DNA from: Chitinophaga pinensis
GTDB lineage: Bacteria; Bacteroidota; Bacteroidia; Flavobacteriales_D; Crocinitomicaceae
Reading direction: 5' to 3'
DNA length: 19,201 nt
NCBI GenBank assembly: GCA_945868555.1
Contig: CAMBMC010000010.1
Span: 1-19,201 of the forward strand
Shown: positions 6,237 to 14,181 of the stretch, piece after piece
Numbering within the stretch: the stretch's first letter is position 1
Layout of the letters: every line of letters starts with the position of its first letter
Made by a program: the position numbers and the translations under genes
Notes under the pieces: generated by a model
Seen by the model: the letters and a program-made list of their open reading frames with translations, nothing else
The model's database searches: none
What the model was told of the DNA's origin: nothing

Positions 6237-8408
6237 ATGTTTGCACGGTATCTTCTCATCGTTCTTGGATTGATCAGCTTGCTTTGGATAGGATATGTAG
6301 CACTCGAAATTGTTGAGACAACAGACTCACTTTCACCAAGTGCGGTTTTTGGACAAGAAGACAAAAGCTTATTGATTATCAATCGAACCCATGAAATAAA
6401 TCCAGCTTTCATTGGCTTTACCCCAACGCCACAAGTGGAAAAAGTTATTTATCCATTGATGCTTCAACTGAATAATCAATACACCGTCTATTTGAGCGAC
6501 AAGCGTAGTCACTTTATGATTGAAAAAAAACACGGTTGGTCCTCAGCAGAAGTTAAAAATCTGTGTAAAAAAGCTGGACTAGTCCTGACAGACAATGGCT
6601 TAAGATCATTTAAAATCAAGGGATTCAATCTTCGATATCTTCGTGACTACCTGTATTTTACAAGTGGAGATCTGAGCACAACAACTGTTCAAGGCTGGAT
6701 ACCTTTTGACCGAAAGTCAAGTGCGGCCTTGGTCTCATTTGAAGCTAAGGGTGTTGAGGTATCGGATGTCTATGTGCGTGCAGGCGGAATCGTTCAATTT
6801 AAAATGAAGAATGAAGGGGATTTGGTGGGTAAACAGGTAGATGATGCCGAGGTTTTTCTTCCTGCCATCCCGTCTGGCATTAATTCATACCATTTCTATG
6901 AAAAGGAATACCGAAAGGCCTTGGATGTTGATTATGCCAAAGGACCTTTGTCTCAATGGTCGTCAACGGGATACATCGAGGTGGCATTCAAAGGAAAAAC
7001 AGCATTGATTTCCGATTATATCGATGGACAAGACCCTCTTCAGATCTTGTATGAAAAAGCTCAAATGGATCCTGAGAATGTTGAACATGCGCAATTTACA
7101 GAGATAAAATTGACATCGACTTTTCCTACATCAACACGCTTAGGATTTCATGCCTACTTGATGGGCGATTTTGTTGTTTTGGCAGATGATCAAGCTGTCT
7201 GCGAAGAAGTTGTGGCGGCCTTCAAGATGGGGAATACCTTGCAGCGCGAAAGTGAACGATTCCAGGTTATTTTTGGGGATTTGCCACGGAAAGTGTCTGA
7301 ACGAAATTATGGGGCAACCTCTCATTTCAGCAAGTCTATTTACCGGGATAGAATCTTGCAGACCATCGTCAATATGCCCGAAAAATCAGTGAATTCTGCT
7401 GATGAGACGGCTCTAGAGTCATTTACAATGCATGTAGATGATCAAATTGCAGATTTCTTGGTGGAAGAAGGAAATGGCAACGCTTTCGTTCTTTCTTCGA
7501 CGGGCAAAGTGTTGCGCTTCAAAGGAGGACAGAAGTCTTGGGATCGGCGGGTGAGTGGACGCGTTCTTGGTCAGGTGAGTAGTGTGCAAACTGAACGTGA
7601 TGGACTTATCTTCTTTGTAACGACCTCTACAAAGATTGTTGCTTTCAAGGACAATGGCGATATCGTCAGTGGGTTTCCGTTCAATTTGCAAGGAAAAACA
7701 GCCGCTACGGGTACCTGCGCTTTTTTACAAAATGGAAGAGCCTGCGGTGTCTTGATGACGACAGGCGGGGAGTTACTGACCATAGGCTCGTCGGGGAAGG
7801 TAGTGTCATCAATTGCTACAGGACTTATATCAGTAAAAAAACTTCCCGATGTATGGCTCAGTCAAGGGAAAGTAATGTATGGGGTGCATGGTGTTGGTAG
7901 ATACAGTATTTTTGATGCCGATCGCAGACGGGAATTGCGAACGATTGCATTTACAGGAAATGCAACGGCATCAATAAAGGGAAATGAACTTGTTTTAATG
8001 GCGGCTGAGGGGAGCCGCCTCGTGAGATTTGATCAAAAAGGGAATCCTAGCGATTTGGCAAGTTCATCATCTAAAGTGTTCGCTGCGTATGATGGTGCCA
8101 GAGAAATTTTTGCGGCAGCAAGTGCTGGACAAATAGATGCGTATGATCGTTCATTGAGCTCAATTGGTGGATTCATTAGTGAGTGCAGTGACATTGAGTT
8201 TGTTAGCGCATGCAGGTCAAGCACAGGAACAGTGCTTGCCGTAATTGATGGCCTTGAAAACAATGTTTATCTCTACCGCCTTGCGGGGGATAAATATACT
8301 GAAAGAAGAATCGAAGGAAGCACAAAGTGCCTACTTCATAATGTTGGTGTGAATCTACGTTTGACAACAATCGTGGATGATTACCTGATCCAATATACAC
8401 TTGATTAA
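6237..8408 (+). CDS. Membrane-anchored DUF3352-like / beta-propeller protein
   Basis: This 723-residue protein of unknown function has an N-terminal hydrophobic helix (~4-24, ARYLLIVLGLISLLWIGYVA) without a convincing cleavage site, so it is probably anchored with the rest outside the cytoplasm. Residues ~45-390 recall Bacteroidota DUF3352 proteins (GWIPFDRKSSAALVSFEAK; FVVLADDQAVCEEVVAAF followed by GNTLQRESERFQ). From ~405 on, repeated beta-strand blocks such as AFVLSSTGKVLRFKGG, IVAFKDNGDIVSGFPFNL and ELLTIGSSGKVVSSI suggest a beta-propeller. There is no lipobox and no T9SS tail. It ends nine bases before the DUF5723-OmpA gene on the same strand with no terminator between, so the two are probably co-transcribed and may work together at the envelope. 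The family assignment is from memory of pattern, not a search. Confidence 0.8.
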   Translation: MFARYLLIVLGLISLLWIGYVALEIVETTDSLSPSAVFGQEDKSLLIINRTHEINPAFIGFTPTPQVEKVIYPLMLQLNNQYTVYLSDKRSHFMIEKKHGWSSAEVKNLCKKAGLVLTDNGLRSFKIKGFNLRYLRDYLYFTSGDLSTTTVQGWIPFDRKSSAALVSFEAKGVEVSDVYVRAGGIVQFKMKNEGDLVGKQVDDAEVFLPAIPSGINSYHFYEKEYRKALDVDYAKGPLSQWSSTGYIEVAFKGKTALISDYIDGQDPLQILYEKAQMDPENVEHAQFTEIKLTSTFPTSTRLGFHAYLMGDFVVLADDQAVCEEVVAAFKMGNTLQRESERFQVIFGDLPRKVSERNYGATSHFSKSIYRDRILQTIVNMPEKSVNSADETALESFTMHVDDQIADFLVEEGNGNAFVLSSTGKVLRFKGGQKSWDRRVSGRVLGQVSSVQTERDGLIFFVTTSTKIVAFKDNGDIVSGFPFNLQGKTAATGTCAFLQNGRACGVLMTTGGELLTIGSSGKVVSSIATGLISVKKLPDVWLSQGKVMYGVHGVGRYSIFDADRRRELRTIAFTGNATASIKGNELVLMAAEGSRLVRFDQKGNPSDLASSSSKVFAAYDGAREIFAAASAGQIDAYDRSLSSIGGFISECSDIEFVSACRSSTGTVLAVIDGLENNVYLYRLAGDKYTERRIEGSTKCLLHNVGVNLRLTTIVDDYLIQYTLD

Positions 8409-8417
8409 AACGAACTT

Positions 8418-10931
8418 ATGAACCTAATTAAACGTATTTTATTTTCTGCAGCGGTGTTTACTGCTACAGCATCTTATGCTCAAAATTACCTAGGAGTTAT
8501 TACTAGCAATTATTCTGGGGTGATGGGAACCGACTTACAGCCCGCAAGTTTTGTGGACGGAAGATTTGTGGTTGATGTGAATCTTGGAAGTTCGAGCTTT
8601 AATTTCTACACGAACGCATTGTCTTTTGATACCAAAGGAATGCCAGCATGGTGGACGAAGTCGTTCTTAGATACAGCCGTTTACAATTCATGGGCACCAC
8701 AAGATGGACAAGCTTTCATGGATCAGTTCATCATTAAAAACTATTCGGAAAATTCGACAAAAACATTGGGTGCATACAACAATGTACAACTCGACATCTT
8801 GAATTTTGCCTTTCACATCAATCCGAAAATTGCCATCGGATTTTCAGCGAAATTGCGTTCAATCACAAACATTGATAACATCGACCCTCAACTTATTGTT
8901 CTCGCAGAAAACGCACTAGATTACCCTTCGTTGTGGAATACAACATTCAATGAAGAACTATTTTCCGTGCAACATATGACCTGGGGTGAATATGGCTTCA
9001 ACTATGGTCAAGTGATCAAAGATGATGGTGAGCATTTTATGAAAGTTGGTGGCCGTCTGAAATATTTAACAGGAATTGCATCCATGTATATTCATACGAA
9101 CAACTTCAATTACGATCTTAAAAACGAAGATTTTTCGAATTCATTGAGTGGAGATTTTAGTTACGGCTATTCGGCAAATCTGAACGGGGTATCTACATCA
9201 TCAAATCCAGGTTTTGTGACCTCAAGTTTCGGTATGGGTGGAGATTTGGGCTTCGTCTATGAATGGCGTCCTGAATGGAAAGAACACAAATATGATATGG
9301 ATGGTGAAACAAATATCTGGCGAAGAAACACCAACAAATATAAAATGCGTGCAGGTATTTCCTTGCTCGACATGGGTGGAATGAAGTTTCAAAAAAGCGA
9401 CAATAGCCGAGACTTCTCTGTAAACTCAGCGAATTTGTTCGATTTACATACATTCGACGCGGACACATCGCTTGCAGATTTTAACGGTACTGTGGACAGC
9501 TTAATTCTAGCTTCACCAGATTGGACTGCAGGCGAAGATGTTGGTTCGACGTATTTTATGAAGACGCCAACCGCACTTAGCTTACAATTCGATTATCACA
9601 TCGGCAGCTGGTTCTATGTGAATGCAACGGGGATGCTTAATATGCTTTCGAAACGAAACGGAAATCATGTGCACGTTGCCAGTCAGTTTTCGATCACGCC
9701 ATCATTCGATCACCCTTGGATTGGGGTGTATTTGCCAATGTCGTTCAACCAATATTCAGGATTTAAAGCCGGTTTGGCTGCGCGTTTGGGGCCTTTGACC
9801 ATTGGTATGACTGATTTTAGAACGCTGCTTGCTGCTGGAAAGGTGCGAGGAACAGAATTCTATATGGGATTGCGCGTGCCAGTGCTATACGGGCATCCGT
9901 CGGACCAAGATGGGGATAAAGTGTCGGATAAGGTAGACGATTGTGACATCGTTCCAGGTGTTTGGGCTTTCAAAGGTTGTCCAGATACGGATGGTGATGG
10001 CATTAAAGATACAGACGACAACTGTCCAGAAGTGGCAGGCCCTGCTGAATTTAAAGGTTGTCCTGATAGGGACGGAGATAAAATCATTGACAAAGAGGAT
10101 GATTGTCCAGAATTGCCTGGACTTGCTCAGTTTAAAGGATGCCCAGATCGTGACAATGACAGCATAATCGATCCAGAGGACGATTGTCCAGATGTTGCAG
10201 GCTTGAAGCGCTTTAGAGGATGTCCTGATAAGGATGGTGATGGCATCAAAGACGATGAAGATGCTTGTCCAGATGTATATGGACCACTTGAAAATCAAGG
10301 ATGTCCGGATACGGATAAAGACGGATTGTTTGATTTCTTGGACGACTGTCCAGAGCAGGCAGGTCCGAAAGAAAATAAAGGTTGCCCTTGGCCAGATACA
10401 GATAAAGATGGGTTGCTAGATAAAGATGACGATTGTCCAAATCTTGCTGGTCCGATTCCAAATAAAGGATGTCCTTACCAAGATACAGACAAGGATGGTG
10501 TGCTCGATAAGGACGATGATTGTCCAGCAACGGCAGGTCCTGCCTCGAACAAAGGATGTCCTGTCATCGAGAAAGAAGTTGAAGAAATTCTAAAAACAGC
10601 ATTCTCAGCTTTGGAGTTCGAAAATGGAAAAGACATCATCTTGGCAATATCATTTGCTTCATTGGATGAGTTGGCGGAGGTGTTGAAAAAGAAACCATCA
10701 TGGGGGCTTCAATTGACAGGCCATACCGACAATGTGGGTGACGATCAGAAGAACTTGGTCTTGTCTAAAAAACGCGCTGAAGCGGTAAAAGTATATTTGG
10801 CATCGAAAGGACTTGATGAGTCAAGATTCTATGTCTTGTACTTCGGAGAATCTCAGCCGATTGCGCCGAATGACACCCCTGAAGGACGACAAAAGAATCG
10901 TCGCGTAGAAATGGTGATCATCTTTAAATAA
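8418..10931 (+). CDS. Outer-membrane DUF5723-TSP3-OmpA family protein
   Basis: This 837-residue outer-membrane protein has a signal peptide MNLIKRILFSAAVFTATASY plus A21, likely cut before Q22. Residues ~25-480 match the pattern of DUF5723, a predicted beta-barrel (aromatic-ended amphipathic strands, MPAWWTKSFLD, NAFHINPK-type motifs). Residues 496-715 are eight thrombospondin type-3-like calcium-binding repeats (DxDxDGxxDxxDDCP...GCP). Residues ~716-837 form an OmpA C-terminal domain; D771 in TGHTDNVG and R786 in NLVLSKKRAE are the expected contacts to peptidoglycan diaminopimelate. The whole should link outer membrane and cell wall, with the repeats as a Ca2+-stiffened stalk. It is the second gene of a probable operon and is followed by a terminator. 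Confidence 0.93.
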   Translation: MNLIKRILFSAAVFTATASYAQNYLGVITSNYSGVMGTDLQPASFVDGRFVVDVNLGSSSFNFYTNALSFDTKGMPAWWTKSFLDTAVYNSWAPQDGQAFMDQFIIKNYSENSTKTLGAYNNVQLDILNFAFHINPKIAIGFSAKLRSITNIDNIDPQLIVLAENALDYPSLWNTTFNEELFSVQHMTWGEYGFNYGQVIKDDGEHFMKVGGRLKYLTGIASMYIHTNNFNYDLKNEDFSNSLSGDFSYGYSANLNGVSTSSNPGFVTSSFGMGGDLGFVYEWRPEWKEHKYDMDGETNIWRRNTNKYKMRAGISLLDMGGMKFQKSDNSRDFSVNSANLFDLHTFDADTSLADFNGTVDSLILASPDWTAGEDVGSTYFMKTPTALSLQFDYHIGSWFYVNATGMLNMLSKRNGNHVHVASQFSITPSFDHPWIGVYLPMSFNQYSGFKAGLAARLGPLTIGMTDFRTLLAAGKVRGTEFYMGLRVPVLYGHPSDQDGDKVSDKVDDCDIVPGVWAFKGCPDTDGDGIKDTDDNCPEVAGPAEFKGCPDRDGDKIIDKEDDCPELPGLAQFKGCPDRDNDSIIDPEDDCPDVAGLKRFRGCPDKDGDGIKDDEDACPDVYGPLENQGCPDTDKDGLFDFLDDCPEQAGPKENKGCPWPDTDKDGLLDKDDDCPNLAGPIPNKGCPYQDTDKDGVLDKDDDCPATAGPASNKGCPVIEKEVEEILKTAFSALEFENGKDIILAISFASLDELAEVLKKKPSWGLQLTGHTDNVGDDQKNLVLSKKRAEAVKVYLASKGLDESRFYVLYFGESQPIAPNDTPEGRQKNRRVEMVIIFK
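9903..10562 (+). repeat. Eight tandem TSP3-type coding repeats
   Basis: 660 bases encode eight in-frame copies of a 27-residue unit (D-x-D-x-D...DDCP...GCP). The first five abut directly at an 81-base period. Two-residue linkers (WP, YQ) follow copies six and seven, so the last three run at 87 bases. Copies six to eight are the most alike (DTDKDG..D...DDCP...NKGCP), which suggests later duplication within the array. Each unit carries two Cys, except that the Pro after the first Cys is missing in copy one. Confidence 0.95.
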
Positions 10932-10950
10932 TTGTTATCAAAATAGTGTA

Positions 10951-10981
10951 AAGGGGGGGAGTTTGACTTCCCCCTTTTTTT
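10951..10981 (+). terminator. Intrinsic terminator after the OmpA-family gene
   Basis: GGGGG (10955-10959) pairs with CCCCC (10970-10974); AGT/ACT extends the stem past a bulged T, closing on a TTG loop. A T-tract follows at 10975-10981. It ends the 6237-10931 operon and precedes lnt by 27 bases. Confidence 0.9.
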
Positions 10982-10996
10982 GCGTGAAAAAATCGG

Positions 10997-11004
10997 TAAT
11001 TTTG
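10997..11004 (+). promoter_or_regulatory. -7 box of lnt, four bases before the ATG
   Basis: TAATTTTG is a full match to TAnnTTTG, located between the upstream terminator and the lnt ATG at 11009. A TTTG at 10979-10982 lies 14 bases upstream, shorter than the usual spacing. The predicted start site coincides with the ATG. Confidence 0.5.
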
Positions 11005-11008
11005 AGTA

Positions 11009-12613
11009 ATGTTTGAATTGCTAAGATCACATCGCTATTTACTCAGTATCCTTTCGGGATTATTGATGATTGTATCTTTCCCATTTACGGGAAGTTTAAC
11101 TCCTCTTGTATTTGTTGCATGGATCCCTTTATTCCTTGTTCAACAGAATATTTCTGATAAAAGATACCGCAGCGGAAAAGTGTTTATTCATGCATACCTT
11201 ACTTTTTTCATTTACAATATTGGAACGACGTGGTGGGTTTGGAATGCATCTGGAGGAGGCGCTGCAATGGCGATTCTACTCAATTCACTATTTATGGCGC
11301 TTACTTTTCAACTTTTCCATTTCTCAAAAAGGAAATTGAATTTAAAATTTGCCATCTATACACTCCCTTTCTTTTGGGTGACTTTTGAATACCTTCATTT
11401 GCGATGGGAAATGTCTTGGCCTTGGCTCATGTTTGGAAATGTTTTTTCAATTACACCTTCTTGGGTTCAGTGGTATTCCATCACGGGTGCACTAGGCGGT
11501 ACTTTATGGGTTCTTTATGTCAATATTCTTCTGTTCGATTTGCTGCGATCTTGGAAAAATTCAAATCGCTTGAAACTTAGAAAATACACCTTGATGGCAG
11601 GCGTGTTGCTTTTCGTCCCATTGGCATGTTCACTGATTCAATATGCTTCATTCACTGATCAAGGACGCAAAATTGAAGTCGTTGCAGTACAGCCCAATAT
11701 CGATCCCTACAATGAAAAGTTCAGCAGCTCCATTGAAGGACAAATCAACACCATGTTATCCTTGGCGGATCTGAAGGTTACTCAGAAAACGGAGCTGGTG
11801 ATTTTTCCTGAAACAGCACTAAGTTGGACCTTCTACGAAAGTGATTTTCCAAGGTTGCCCATTTACCCGATGCTCATGGATCACATGAAAAAATGGGGGA
11901 ACGCACAGTTGTTAACTGGAGCATCGACCGCTGAATTTTTTGAACGCAAACATTCAAGGGCTTCCATGAAAATAAATGGTGGACCAGGATATATTGAAAG
12001 CTACAACAGTTCGATGATTTTGCGTGCTGAAGGAGATTTTGAATTTTTACATAAGTCGAAACTTGTTCCCGGGGTAGAAGTATTGCCTTTCTCTAATTGG
12101 TTTCCAATCTTGGAGGAATGGTCCATTGACAACGGTGGGACTTCAGGAACTTTAGGCGTTGAAAAGGAACCAAATGTATTGAGAGACGGTGATTTTTGCT
12201 TTGCACCGGTCATTTGTTATGAGTCTATTTATGGAGATTTTGTGCGCCAACAATGTGCAAAAGGTGCAGAAGCAATTTTTATTTTGACCAACGATGGGTG
12301 GTGGAAAGATACCCCAGGGTACAAGCAACATTGCAGTTTTGCTTCGCTTCGCGCCATTGAAAACAGGAAGTCAATCGTTAGAGCAGCCAATACGGGTACG
12401 AGCTGTTTTGTCAATCAGCGGGGTGATTTATTACACCAAACAGATTGGTGGAAACCCGCGGTAATTCGGGCTGATGTTTCATTAAACAAAAAGAAAACAA
12501 TCTATATGCGCACTGGGGACCTGCTCGCAAAGGTTGGAATGGCCTTTGCTTTCTCGCTTCTATTGTTAAGTATCTACCGTATTTTAGTCCCGATTAAACC
12601 AATTACTCATTGA
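11009..12613 (+). CDS. lnt: Apolipoprotein N-acyltransferase
   Basis: Lnt adds the third acyl chain to the N-terminal Cys of lipoproteins in the inner membrane, using phospholipid donors. The 534-residue product has N-terminal membrane helices (~8-215, including SILSGLLMIVSFPF, LTPLVFVAWIPLFL and WEMSWPWLMFGNVF), then a nitrilase-fold domain (~222-495) and a final helix (~508-526). The catalytic triad is visible: E268 in VIFPETALSW, K349 in FLHKSKLVPGVE, C403 in VICYESIYGD; NDGWW and GYKQH...AIENRKSIVRAANTGTS also fit. The usual LVPFGE is LVPGVE here, with LPF four residues later. The start is fixed by the -7 box just upstream and by the first helix. The 3' end overlaps the convergent unknown gene by 11 bases. 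Confidence 0.96.
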   Translation: MFELLRSHRYLLSILSGLLMIVSFPFTGSLTPLVFVAWIPLFLVQQNISDKRYRSGKVFIHAYLTFFIYNIGTTWWVWNASGGGAAMAILLNSLFMALTFQLFHFSKRKLNLKFAIYTLPFFWVTFEYLHLRWEMSWPWLMFGNVFSITPSWVQWYSITGALGGTLWVLYVNILLFDLLRSWKNSNRLKLRKYTLMAGVLLFVPLACSLIQYASFTDQGRKIEVVAVQPNIDPYNEKFSSSIEGQINTMLSLADLKVTQKTELVIFPETALSWTFYESDFPRLPIYPMLMDHMKKWGNAQLLTGASTAEFFERKHSRASMKINGGPGYIESYNSSMILRAEGDFEFLHKSKLVPGVEVLPFSNWFPILEEWSIDNGGTSGTLGVEKEPNVLRDGDFCFAPVICYESIYGDFVRQQCAKGAEAIFILTNDGWWKDTPGYKQHCSFASLRAIENRKSIVRAANTGTSCFVNQRGDLLHQTDWWKPAVIRADVSLNKKKTIYMRTGDLLAKVGMAFAFSLLLLSIYRILVPIKPITH

Positions 12614-14171
12614 TTTTCATCACACCAAATCGTTCTTTTTTGCCAAAAACGGCATACAAAAGAAGTTCGTTGGAAACATAATCAATTTGAAACAACTTCG
12701 GCACTGCTAAAGCTGTGATTTCTTTTCGGTCGAAGAATGTCTTGCGTTGCATTTCACCTGTTTCTAAATCTAATTCAACGAGTGCCACAGCATTCTTGTT
12801 TTTTCCAAAATTTGCCGGATAGAAACGTTCATTTGGAATAAAGTTTCCTTGCTCGTCGTAGTTGCGTATGTTGTCGTTGAAAATGAAACATAGTTTTCCA
12901 TTATTCACATAACGCTCATAGGAAGAGAATGGACCTCCATCGTTGGATGAAACTTGGTATTTATTGATTTTTTTCAACCACTCAAAACCACCACTTTGTC
13001 CAATTTTGAAAGCGATGATGTCGTTGTAGTAATAGGTATATGTGGTTCTCATCGCCCCAGTTCTCGGGTCTGTGTAGGTGTGTACGACAACATAGTATTG
13101 TTCCATTGACCCGACAATGCTTCCATCTTTCAACACTTCAGATTGACGCACAACATAATTGTAAAGTTGTGGCTCGCCTTTTCCTCGATCCTCTCTTTTC
13201 TGTGCTTTTTCTTTGTCCCGATCACTCCAATCTTGAGTGATGAAATCTTTTCCAAATTTCTCAAACCCCTGATCAATAAGTGCCTTTTTGTCAAAGTCTG
13301 CCCTTAGGAAAAACAACCCAGAGACTCCACTTTTCCCTTGGTCGCCATAAATCCCAACGAAGGTAAAAATGTGATCATTATCCGAACTCATTGTCATTGC
13401 TTCAACCCGCTTGCCTTCAAGATCGATGGTGAAATCTTCAATCCCTTCATTGGTCAATTGTAAGATGTGCATTGCTTTGTAGTTCAGGTAATTTCTAAAA
13501 ATCCCTTTGCTTTCAGGTTCAGAATATTCCATGACGGAGATAAAATAGTCGCCCTTATTTGTGAGGTAATGTTGGTAGATTTCAGACAACTTCCCAGAAT
13601 ATGGTAATTTATAATCACCTTCCGTTATTGTGTTCATGTCGTTGTCGAACATCTTAAACCCGTAACGGTCTTGTTCATCCTTCTTTCCTGGAATCTCCCA
13701 AACCACGCCGAAAAATTTTTTGTCACGTGACGTGAGTATATTGAAAAATCCTTTTGAACGGCCTTTCACCAATTCGTATGACGTAATTTCTTGAGCGCTT
13801 CCTGAGCGTTTCATTTCGCGGTCATATTCCTGCATGTACATGTGGTTTCTGCCTTCTTTTCTGTCTGAAAGAAATACAATTACTTTTCCATTGATTGTGG
13901 CAATTCCCTCAAAACTTGCCATGCCTTCATTGGCTTGCATCACCACCTTTCCTGTAGCTGTTAATGCAAGATTCTCATGGTTTGACATGGTGTAATTCCC
14001 AAGCAATCCACCTCCCGACCAACGCAGTGCGTAGAAATTTTTCCCAGAGTTTGGAAGTATGGAAATCATCCTACCCGTGCGGCGCGATAGTTCACTCCAC
14101 TCTATGTTGTTTTGGCTTTTTACAAACGTGTTCAGAACGGTGAACAACACAGTAAGCAGGAAAATTTTCAT
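12603..14171 (-). CDS. Secreted protein of unknown function, downstream of purB
   Basis: This 522-residue protein has a signal peptide (MKIFLLTVLFTVLNTFVKSQ) and no lipobox, T9SS tail or further membrane helix, so it is probably periplasmic. The body is rich in beta strands, with repeated phrases typical of propeller-like folds: KVIVFLSDRKEGRNHMYMQE, KKFFGVVWEIPG, GDYFISVMEYSEPESKG, DHIFTFVGIYGD, GKLCFIFNDNIRN, ELLLYAVFGKK. A charged linker sits at ~313-335 (DRDKEKAQKREDRGKG). I cannot name the family. The gene starts ten bases after purB on the same strand with no terminator between, so it is probably co-transcribed with it. Its 3' end overlaps that of lnt by 11 bases. Confidence 0.85.
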   Translation of the reverse strand: MKIFLLTVLFTVLNTFVKSQNNIEWSELSRRTGRMISILPNSGKNFYALRWSGGGLLGNYTMSNHENLALTATGKVVMQANEGMASFEGIATINGKVIVFLSDRKEGRNHMYMQEYDREMKRSGSAQEITSYELVKGRSKGFFNILTSRDKKFFGVVWEIPGKKDEQDRYGFKMFDNDMNTITEGDYKLPYSGKLSEIYQHYLTNKGDYFISVMEYSEPESKGIFRNYLNYKAMHILQLTNEGIEDFTIDLEGKRVEAMTMSSDNDHIFTFVGIYGDQGKSGVSGLFFLRADFDKKALIDQGFEKFGKDFITQDWSDRDKEKAQKREDRGKGEPQLYNYVVRQSEVLKDGSIVGSMEQYYVVVHTYTDPRTGAMRTTYTYYYNDIIAFKIGQSGGFEWLKKINKYQVSSNDGGPFSSYERYVNNGKLCFIFNDNIRNYDEQGNFIPNERFYPANFGKNKNAVALVELDLETGEMQRKTFFDRKEITALAVPKLFQIDYVSNELLLYAVFGKKERFGVMKINE

Positions 14172-14181
14172 TTGACTAGAA

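Noticed and set aside
9885..10298. Open minus-strand and other-frame reading frames across the TSP3 array
   Set aside because: They mirror the repetitive coding sequence of the OmpA-family gene, give low-complexity products and have no start signals.
9903..10562. Regularly spaced repeats that could suggest a CRISPR array
   Set aside because: The period is a multiple of three, the repeats encode calcium-binding protein units in frame, and there are no unique spacers or cas genes.
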